A stretch of 64,000 bases of DNA from Carettochelys insculpta (Eukaryota; Chordata; Testudines; Carettochelyidae). Below, one piece after another: positions 55,552-64,000 of the stretch. The position numbers and the translations under genes are program-made. The notes under the pieces are model-generated. The model saw only the letters and a program-made list of their open reading frames with translations. It was not told where the DNA came from and did not search any database. Location: NCBI RefSeq assembly GCF_033958435.1, contig NC_134138.1, positions 193,847,298-193,911,297 of the forward strand. Direction: 5' to 3'. The stretch's first letter is position 1. Each line of letters opens with the position of its first letter.

Positions 55552-57114
55552 CTGTCATGTGGAGAGTGATATTCACCAGCCATTGCCTCTTCCCTCTGAG
55601 CAGTAAAGAGTGTGCAAAGCATAGCTTTGCAGATGTGTGGGCTGACAGGTGTTCAGCCTCAAAGGGGGTGGATTATACCTATATAGAACAGCTGTCCCCA
55701 GCCATATCCCACTCATCTCAGAGACCCGATTTCCTGGACCTTCTGTGAAGTGGCTTCCATGGTTTTCTAAAGGATGAGAGAAGATATTTTGGAACTTCTC
55801 CTGCCTGTCACTGCTTTCAGGCTGTTGGAGGAAGGTTTCTCATTCTCAGTTAAACTATCTGTAGGTGGGGTTATATGACCCATTGTTGTATGCAGTGGTG
55901 TTGTAGCTGTGTATGTCCCAGAATATTAGTGAGACAAAGTGGGTGAGAGAATATCTTACAGGCTCAACTTCAGAAAAAGGAGGTTTCAAACTACTCTGAA
56001 CTCTTCCTCACGTAAGCTTGGAACTTTCTCTCTCTCTCTCTCTTGCCAACAGAAGTTGATCCAATTAAACATATTACTTCACCCACATGGAGTCTCCTTT
56101 GTCAATTTAGACCAGTTAATTTAAGACTAACATCTGGTTTGACACACACTGATCATACAGTACTTCTTTGTAACCTTGTAGCCAGGTAATAATGTACTCA
56201 AGTTGCATACTGGGAACCTTGCCAATATGCCATTAGAGATGTTGCTCCAGGAAATCGAAAATGATATTCCCTGATAAACATAGGGCTCTGCTGGCCTACA
56301 CAATAAGTGACACGTCCTCAGCATGTCGGAATGAGAAGGCTAGATGCTGACAATTAACTGGCTGCTCTGCATATTAAGGAACTGCTAGTGGCTGACAATG
56401 AGGCTAAGGGATAGCCCATTTTCTAGGACAAAGGCCCCTAACAGGACAGTCTAACCTGGACTTGAAGAGTAAGGTCAATCACTACAGACTACACATTACA
56501 GCAAGTACAGTAGAAAGGGTCAGTGGGACAAAAGAATGTTACACCACACAATGCCACCATCTCTAACAGGGTTCTTTGGCTGTGGAGAAGGCTGAGGACC
56601 GTGAAAAGGAGAAAGATAAAGACTATTCCTATGAACTGTTTGTTCTTTTGTGAGCTAACATAAATCTTATTGTTAGAGTTGCTACCTAAATAGCATCAGT
56701 CATAAATGGCCCAGCAGCTGCAGAGTAGTACTCCTGCTGAAAAATTAAACTGGGGGTGGGGGAGGACTGAGCTTCCCAGGCAGAATGAAGAGGGCAAAGG
56801 AAGATTTATAAAAGCATGACTGTAAAGGATGATAAAAGCGAAGTATGCCCTTGCAGCAGACACAAACTACAAAACAGATTAAATTTAGAGATTTATATGC
56901 ACACATTTCAAGAAAAGTATGTCCTGCAACATTTGATTACTAAAATGCCATTGTGTAACTGCAAAAAGTTTATCATAGCAAAGCAGGAGGGAAATGCATC
57001 TAGATAAAATGTGCTGCTAAAAGCACATTGTCAAATTGCCAATAGAAAAGGATTGAGTTTTTTTATGCTTATATAAAACAGGAAAACAATACTGGCTTGG
57101 GCTAGATATTTTCC
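55552..57114. other. No gene recognised
   Basis: AT-rich, with a TC run at 56025-56042. Short frames only. Confidence 0.4.
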
Positions 57115-57405
57115 CTATGCAACTTGTTCATTTTGTTCATGGTCAGAGTGCTGGTGAGCCTTTTTAAAGTCACAAATACTCTGACTTACAACTGCTTCAT
57201 TAATAAATAAATGAAGGTGCAGAGCTTTACAATTTAGATGGTGGTTGGTAGCATTAGCTGGTCTTGTGTTGATCCACAGGCTGGCTTCATGGTGGGGGAG
57301 ACGGGGTGGGGCTGAGCTCCCACTTTGTATGTGGATGAAAATCTGCTCATGTGCCACCCTTGGCACTTGCACTGGGGGTTGCTGACCCCTGCTGTAGGAT
57401 GTGGG
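57115..57405. mobile_element. Possible hAT-type repeat fragment
   Basis: The right end GGGTTGCTGACCCCTGC (about 57377-57393), read on the other strand, resembles the CAGGGGTCAGCAACC terminus common in hAT repeats. No clear left partner or duplication was found. Confidence 0.35.
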
Positions 57406-58297
57406 AGTTTTACTTATTAGGTATATACACCTATTCGATATGCTGGCTTTCCCCTCACTCCCAAATACTATTTTGTTTGTTTTGAACAATGGACTAGGTA
57501 CTTGCATAGGGGAAGTATTGCCTGTGAAGGGTAGGATAACTAGACAGCAAGGGGATGAGGTAATAGGGGCTTTGGCTTTGCTAGTGTAGTTAGGATTTAC
57601 AGTAACAGTTGTCAGTAGACTCTGCTGAACTACTGTGCGAATGTACCTGCCACAATGGAATGATTCAATCAGGGGAAAATTTCCACTGCCCCCTAGGTCA
57701 GACAAAGACTGTCCCCCCAAGACACTATTTTATATACAGGTACAAACAAATAATGTCTCACTGCTGGCATCTCAGGTTGCCACCCTCTGATGTTGTCAGG
57801 TTACGACCCATCACCCTGTACCCTGTGGTTTGATTAGATCGTCTCTATCCATCATGCTGTCATTTTAGACCCTTTCCCAAACCTGGGTCTGCATGTGTGA
57901 GGCGTTGGTACCAAGGTCTTGTTTAATGAGCTGATGGTACCTTGTGACTTCAACTTATGATTGGTACCAATTATCATTCTGCACCTAGACTGATTACCAA
58001 TTAGTGTTTTGCACTCTCAGCCCTGTTTGTGCCAAGTTCTGTCAGCAGAGGCCTGCCTCTTGCTCACAGCTTAGCTTTATGTTAGCCATGTTTTGTCCAT
58101 TGTTAGCTCTGCCTCAGAAAGGCCTGTGCTGCGTGGGGCTTAGGCCTTCATCTTACTACGGCTAGAACCCTAATATTGGGACAGTCTCAATTTGAAATTA
58201 GGACACCTGGTTACCCTCGTGAAGGGCTCCCAGTGAAGTGTGTAGTTGATTTTGGGCGAAAGGACTAAAGCTGGTGTTAGGCTTTCTGCATGAACAT
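57406..58297. other. No gene recognised
   Basis: Unassigned unique-looking sequence. Confidence 0.4.
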
Positions 58298-58300
58298 CAA

Positions 58301-58982
58301 GGCTACGTCTACACGTGCAGCCAACATCGAAATAGTCTATTTCGATGAATAACGTCTACACGTCCTCCAGGGCTGGCAACGTCGATGTTCAACTTCGACG
58401 TTGCTCAGCCCAACATCGAAATAGGCGCAGCGAGGGAACGTCTACACGTCAAAGTAGCACACATCGACATAGGGATGCCAGGCACAGCTGCAGACAGGGT
58501 CACAGGGCGGACTCAACAGCAAGCCGCTCCCTTAAAGGGCCCCTCCCAGACACAGTTGCACTAAACAACACAAGATCCACAGAGCTGACAACTGGTTGCA
58601 GACCCTGTGCCTGCAGCATGGATCCCCAGCTGCCGCAGAAGCAGCCAGAAGCCCTGGGCTAAGGGCTGCTGCCCACGGTGACCATAGAGCCCCGCAGGGG
58701 CTGGAGAGAGAGCATCTCTCAACCCCTCAGCTGATGGCCGCCATGGAGGACCCAGCAATTTCGACGTTGCGGGACGCGGATCATCTACATGGTCCCTACT
58801 TCGACGTTGAACGTCGAAGTAGGGCGCTATTCCTATCTCCTCATGAGGTTAGCGACTTCGATGTCTCGCCGCCTAAAGTCGAAGTTAACTTCGAAATAGC
58901 GCCCGACGCGTGTAGACGCGACGGGCACTATTTCGAAGTTGGTGCCGCTACTTCGAAGTAGCGTGCACGTGTAGACGCAGCT
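58301..58982. mobile_element. 682-bp Harbinger MITE, CAA target duplication
   Basis: The left end GGCTACGTCTACACGTGCAG and right end TGCACGTGTAGACGCAGCT are inverted repeats. CAA flanks both sides (58298-58300, 58983-58985). A perfect 31-bp palindrome lies at 58794-58824. It is closely similar throughout to 32510-33220 and in its right half to copy A. Confidence 0.87.
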
Positions 58983-58985
58983 CAA

Positions 58986-61900
58986 GAGTATGAAAGCTTT
59001 CAGCATGGACATTGTAAGTATTTAACCTGGCCCTTTTTCACTGCTGACAACACAGGGCAGAATGGTTACGTTGATTTACTTTCTGACTTCACTCAGTCCT
59101 TCTCACTCATTTACCATCTTACATGGTTATTTGATCTTAATAACAATATGGCCCAATTTATTACAATAAATTGCAACTTTGTACACACAAGCCCAGAATT
59201 GTTAAGACAGAGACAACAAATTGCTACCATTTTGGCCTGACTGACTACTCCATTCCAATGTCTGTACCCGAAAGTCATTGCAAGGCAATTAAGCATTGGA
59301 AAATGAATCCGAAGCTCTTGACAGTGCATGTGCTGGTTTGAGTTTTTAATTATTCTAGCTGATATTTTTAACTCATTAGTATATACTTAGTGCCACTCGG
59401 CTGAATTCCAAATATATGTTAAAGTAAAAATCAGCACTGAGCACTATTTGCAGATTTCATTGGCTTGGTGGGGGGAAGGGAGTGAGGTGTGTGTGTGGGG
59501 GGGGGGGGCGTTGCAGAGATTTTATTTAAGATTTTAACCTTATTTCCTTGGATCTGTTTGTCATGTTCAGTGCACATCAGTTTGGAATTGTTCAAATGCT
59601 GCCTAACTGGACATCTGTCCTGTTTTTCATGGTTTTAAATTTATTGCTGAATTTTCCATTTGTGTTTGTAGCAAGGGGGCATGGTCTCTGTCCCTGCCAG
59701 AGAGGGAGACACCCACAACCACCCTCTTGTGGGCAGAACTAGGAAACCTGTGGACATTCTGCTAGAAGTAGAGGGATGGGAGAGGAGGTGGGACTATCAC
59801 AGGACAATCCTTCAGCTCAGTTGGAGAAGAAGGATCAGAGGAACCAGGATGTCTCTTCCCAGCTATAGGGTTTGGATGTGGGACTGTTAGTAGACAGCCC
59901 ACATGTGGTGGGCAGATCCTCACTGACCCACTGATTGGGCCCTGGGCTGGGACACAGTGGAGTGGGAGAGTCCTTTCCCATCCCTGAGGGGTGGCTGCCT
60001 CCCCACTGATAGGTCAAGAGGCTTGAACTGGTGTGCTGTGCGCCAGAACTAGGGTGCTAGATGCATTTACTATAGCTCCTGCCTGGGAGTTAATTCCCCC
60101 ACTAAACAACCACACTGTGTAGAAACCTAACTGGTGGCTGCCCTGCCCTGCCCAAGATTGTGAGTCAGACTCCCTTCTGCTAAGCCCCACCTCAGGCTGG
60201 AGCCCAGTGACCCCCTCACTGATTCCCTTGGCCTGAGCCATTCCAGGCAGGAGTGGAGCAAGGGAGCGTGGTCTCCTGCCATGCCAGACAGAGAGAGAGC
60301 CACAAACCCCCTTCAGTGGTCTTTAGCTTAAAAAAAAAAGTCTAGCTAAAATGCTGATGCACGTTTAAAAGTAAATTCCCATTGAATTTCTATCACCACA
60401 TTCTTCCTTCTTTAAAACCCAACAAGAAATTTAATTTGCTGCATAGTAGAAAGAGATGAGTTTATATTGTTTCTTTTCGCCCATCTTTAGCGAGAATAGG
60501 AACAAACTCCTGCTTAATAGCAACTATCTTTGTGACACTGATCATGCTGTCCAATATCAGTCTGTGGAAAAATTCTGCATTAAAATTGCTGCTGAGCAAA
60601 ACTGCTTTTAGAAAACAGCATATAATGCATAAATTCTTTGTTAATGGCATGGCTGGACTTAGTTGGAATGAGTTATGTTGCTGTGCACTGTTGTGTTTAG
60701 GAATGAGACAATAAAAACATCAGAGCTGTGGTTATTATAAAAGTCCCCCAGAGGATTAGAAGTATGATCCAGGAAAAAAAAAATCAATGCATTTAAAGAG
60801 TGCTGAATGTTCACTCACACAGCCTATAGTAACTGCAGATCTTAATCTGTCATACGTCAAACTGATCCATAGTAACTGATAGTACGTTAATCATCCCTAT
60901 GCAAATACGTCAAAAATGGTGTAAACAATTAAGGCAAAAGTTGCATGGTTAAAAAGAAGCCTTGGAAGAAGTTATTGGAAAACTATCCCAAAACACAAAC
61001 TCCTTGCATTTTGACAAAGACTATAGCAGTGTGCTTAGCCTATTTTAAACACATGCAGCGAACTTTACTGTGATGTTATCAGAATTCTACATATTTATAA
61101 GGGTTGCATTAACTGCTGGAGATGTTAAAAAAAAACTGTACTCTTTTTAACCATTTTTAAATTCTGTCGGGACTTTCCCTTGCTGTCTTTTTAGAGCTTG
61201 TACATGTCACTTGCTCATCACCTTTTTTTCCCCTTACTAGAATAATTTTTGAGGGAATTCAGGATATAAGCAGATAGCAGAGGAATAGACACACTGATCT
61301 ATTTTTAATAGGAAGCAGTTTAAGCCAGACTAAAAAAATTGGATGTATTTATTTAATTGTTCAATGGCAGGTGGCATTGCTTTTTGAAATTTCACTAAAC
61401 AAAACATTGGAGGGAATTCAGAGAAGAACAACAAAAACGACGATGAAGATGCTGGAAGGATTGGCTTGTGAGAAAAGTATACAAGGATTTAATACTATGG
61501 GCCAAATCTTCACCTCTTGTACACACTGATATATCGTAGGTGAAAATCTGGTCTTGTAGGTGTGTCTTATGTAAACACAGAAGCATTGAAAGTTAATATG
61601 ATGCACAATGTGCTTGATGCAACACTTTATTACTCCGCTTTTACACTAGTGCAACATCAATGAACTCTGCACAAAATTATACCATCATAAAATTTAGGTA
61701 ACAACTCTGATTCAGACTAGGTATTATTTATACAGCAATAAACAGGAATTTACCCAGTGTTAGTTGAAATGCAATCTAAACTAGAATTGGCAAATAGAAT
61801 GCAAAGTGGCAATTAATCCTATTTTTTATTAGTTTAAGAAAAGTAGCAGTCAAACTGTGTATTTCTATGCTATTTAAGGCTCATAGCCTACGAGCCTGAA

Positions 61901-62304
61901 ACATCATAGAAAATACACAATTTGACTGAAGCAACATCTCCAGAATTGGTCAGCCTGCGGCAATATAAAAGTGAACAGCTCTTAGAGGGAACCTTAACTA
62001 TCTTGCATTCCAAGTTTGATCTGCTGCCATGTCATAAGTTTTATAATCTTGTATAAAAGACATTTCACACGAGAAACGGAAAAGTTCTGTTCCAAAAATG
62101 TCAACCCGGAGAATTTCAAAGGCATTAAAAGGCTTCATGTTGGGGTTTTTTCCCCCCAAATAAAAAACCGTTGAAATTGGCATACTTCCATAAAACATTT
62201 TACTTGTAACAAATAGGCATTTTCTGACAAACCAGCTCTAATACAAATTGCAGGACTAATGCAGCCAGTTCATAAGAGAGCAAAAACTGTTGCTTCATAA
62301 GCCC
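58986..62304. other. No gene recognised; one imperfect direct repeat
   Basis: GCAAGGGGGCATGGTCTCTG at 59671 and GCAAGGGAGCGTGGTCTCCT at 60258 open two similar segments of about 55 bp, 587 bp apart. A poly-G run lies at 59498-59508. The rest is AT-rich without recognisable coding. Confidence 0.4.
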
Positions 62305-62365
62305 TTGGGAGGCAGTTTGGCTTAGTGGATATTGCACAGGACTGGGGCTCAGGAGATGTTTGTGT
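62305..62365 (+). mobile_element. MIR-like SINE head
   Basis: AGGCAGTTTGGCTTAGTGGA and TTGCACAGGACTGGGGCTC, then CAGGAGATG, match the tRNA-derived head of MIR as recalled. Core and tail not seen. Confidence 0.5.
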
Positions 62366-62535
62366 TGCTTTACAAAGAGTGTACAAAGTGTTGTTTCCCT
62401 GAATGCAGTAGAAACAAGCAATAGCAGGTGGCTTTCTGAAGGGCATGGAGAATAAAGTTTTCTTGAGTGAGTTCTTGCTTAGTACAGGTGGTGCAACCTA
62501 GAACCTTGTGCAGTGGCTTTCATTTCCCACTCTTA

Positions 62536-63057
62536 GGCTACGTCTACACGTGAAGCCTACATCGAAGTAGCTTATAGTCACAGGGCGGACTCAACAGCAA
62601 GCCGCTCCCTTAAAGGGCCCCTCCCAGACACAGTTGCCCCAAACAACACAAGATCCACAGAGCCGACAACTGGTTGCAGACCCTGTGCATGCAGCATGAA
62701 TCCCCAGCTGCAGCAGCAGCCAGAAGCCCTGGGCTAAGGGCTGCTGCCCACGGTGACCATAGAGCCCCGCAGGGGCTGGAGAGAGAGCGTCTCTCAACCC
62801 CTCAGCTGATGGCCGCCATGGCGGACCCCGCAATTTCGAAGTTGCGGGACGCGCAATGACTACACGGTCCCTACTTCGACGTTCAACGTCGAAGTAGAGT
62901 GCTATCCCCATCTCCTGATGAGGATAGCGACTTCGACATCTCGCCGCCTAACGTCGAAGTTAACTTCGAAATAGCGCCCCACGCGTGTAGCCGTGACGGG
63001 CGCTATTTCGAAGTTAGTGCCGCTACTTCGAAGTAGCGTGCACGTGTAGACACGGCT
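62536..63057. mobile_element. 522-bp Harbinger MITE, exact TTA target duplication
   Basis: The left end GGCTACGTCTACACGTGAAG and right end CACGTGTAGACACGGCT are inverted repeats. TTA flanks at 62533-62535 and 63058-63060 are the canonical PIF/Harbinger target. About 160 bp near the left end is missing relative to 58301-58982. The palindrome at 62871-62897 is retained. Confidence 0.9.
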
Positions 63058-63182
63058 TTACTGTGCAAAAGGAGCTTACTTTTGCCTTCCATTGGGCTGT
63101 AATAAAGGATGCTTTAGCAGACCCATCAGCTTTAGTGAGGTCTGTGATTGTCTTCAGAACAAATACGCACTTGATGGAAACC

Positions 63183-63596
63183 AGTATCCCCTTCCAACAT
63201 AATATATGGCTGCTTCTGCTGCTTTGTGGTAAAATAATCTGTTACTGGTGCATTCCTCCACAGGAGATCGCTCCCCTTTCTGATTTTGCAGAGCAATAAC
63301 CGCTAGGCTACGGTTACACTACAGCGCTCCGTCAACAGAAGTCACAGTCAGAGGAGATTTCCCAGAAAAACTTCTGTTGACAGAGTGGAGCGCTCGCCCG
63401 ATTGGCTGTTGTGCGTGGCTGCACTCTGGCAGTGACTTCTGTTGACAGAGCGCTGTTGTGTAACCATAGCCTAGGGGTTATTGCTCTGCAAAAGCAGAAA
63501 GGGAAGTGATCTCCTGTGGAGGAATGCGCCAGTAACAGATTATTTTACCACAAAGCAGGAGAAGCAGCCATATATTATGTTGGAAGGAGATACTGA
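63183..63596. repeat. Long inverted repeat around a MITE
   Basis: Arms 63183-63304 and 63474-63596 (about 120 bp, few mismatches) continue into the inverted ends of a GTTGACA-type MITE, TAGGCTACGGTTACACTAC... at 63304 and ...GTAACCATAGCCTA at 63474. The whole region can fold back on itself. Confidence 0.75.
63306..63473. mobile_element. GTTGACA-rich MITE (same family as 19141-19575)
   Basis: The ends GGCTACGGTTACACTACAGC and CTGTTGTGTAACCATAGCC are inverted repeats. CTTCTGTTGACAGAG occurs twice inside. Confidence 0.7.
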
Positions 63597-63599
63597 TCA

Positions 63600-63748
63600 A
63601 ATCTTTGTGGCGGAACGCAGCTGGCAAAAGTGCTGCGTTTTGTTGAGATGCTGTTGACAAAACATATTTTGTGTGAGCACGCTCCATGAGTTTCGTTGTC
63701 AAAACTGGGGTTTTGCCAGAAAACTTGCTAGTGTACCCATAGCCCTAG
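63600..63748 (-). mobile_element. One end of a GTTGACA-rich MITE
   Basis: Read on minus: TAGGGCTATGGGTACACTAGC at the end, then AAGTTTTCTGGCAAAACCCC, matching the left end of 19141-19575. The opposite end is absent. Confidence 0.6.
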
Positions 63749-64000
63749 AGCGCTCTTCTTCTCTTACTCCATTCCAATGGACACAGATTGGAGGTATGTA
63801 GAGATAACACATGATGGAGGAAAGCAGAAAGCTCCCCGGATACCCTAAGCAACCTACTTTGCTTATAATAAAGAGAAAAATTAATTTAATTTTTAGAAAT
63901 GCTTGCAATTATATTAACATATTTTGATTTTTGACCATAGCTATGTGCATCTGTGTGTAGATAGGCTACACATATGGGGTGAAAACTGGGCCCCATAGAA
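63749..64000. other. No gene recognised
   Basis: Short AT-rich stretch to the window end. Confidence 0.4.

Noticed and set aside
1..64000. LTR retrotransposon or endogenous retrovirus
   Set aside because: No gag, protease, integrase or env-like motifs and no paired long terminal repeats were recognised. All RTs seen belong to LINE or Penelope types.
1..64000. Bacterial operons, CRISPR arrays or defence systems
   Set aside because: Coding is confined to vertebrate-type transposons with introns and poly(A) signals. No regularly spaced identical repeats were seen.

Overview
The window looks like vertebrate, sauropsid nuclear DNA, most likely turtle. It is almost entirely a graveyard of transposable elements. 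There is no operon, no bacterial gene spacing and no CRISPR array. The lineage call rests on recalled repeat families, not on a search: CR1 elements whose 3' end has the TTCTTATG-type tail, a tRNA-derived SINE resembling the cryptodiran Cry family (near 16.6 kb), many Penelope-derived tails, PIF/Harbinger elements with a separate Myb-like gene, and a Tx1-clade LINE of the kind I recall from turtle assemblies.

Layout. 1-2985: right part of a Harbinger element (copy A) with a transposase reading right and a Myb/SANT-like gene reading left, converging on back-to-back poly(A) signals. 4.5-8 kb: a Penelope (PLE) remnant, a MITE and two PLE-tail insertions. 8.8-13.7 kb: MITEs and one probable host exon for a membrane segment (10219-10366, minus). 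14.3-16.1 kb: a MITE split by a PLE with a 12-bp target-site duplication. 16.5-21.1 kb: SINE, CR1 tail, PLE tail and MITEs. 21.7-24.7 kb: a nearly complete but broken RTE-type LINE on the minus strand, followed by a second LINE fragment on plus. 28.1-35.4 kb: an hAT element, then Harbinger copy B, which contains a CR1 (30166-33570), which contains a 711-bp MITE (32510-33220). 36.06-37.40 kb: a GC-rich minisatellite. 38-42.1 kb: PLE-tail foldback elements and a MIR-like SINE. 42.1-50.6 kb: a Tx1-type LINE with both ORFs, frameshifted. 51.4-55.55 kb: a PLE foldback and Harbinger copy C. 58.3-63.7 kb: two more MITEs of the copy-A family and a long inverted repeat.

How the parts work together. 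In Harbinger elements a DDE transposase and a Myb-like DNA-binding partner are both needed for movement. The pair is seen here three times in the same convergent layout, and the 0.5-0.7 kb MITEs share the terminal sequence of copy A, so they are probably non-autonomous passengers of that system. The LINEs (CR1, RTE, Tx1) and PLEs each supply reverse transcriptase plus a nicking enzyme (APE-type or GIY-YIG). All copies here carry stops or frameshifts, apart from the in-window part of the copy A transposase. Short direct repeats at the junctions let several insertions be ordered in time. All family assignments come from reading motifs by eye. No database search was run.
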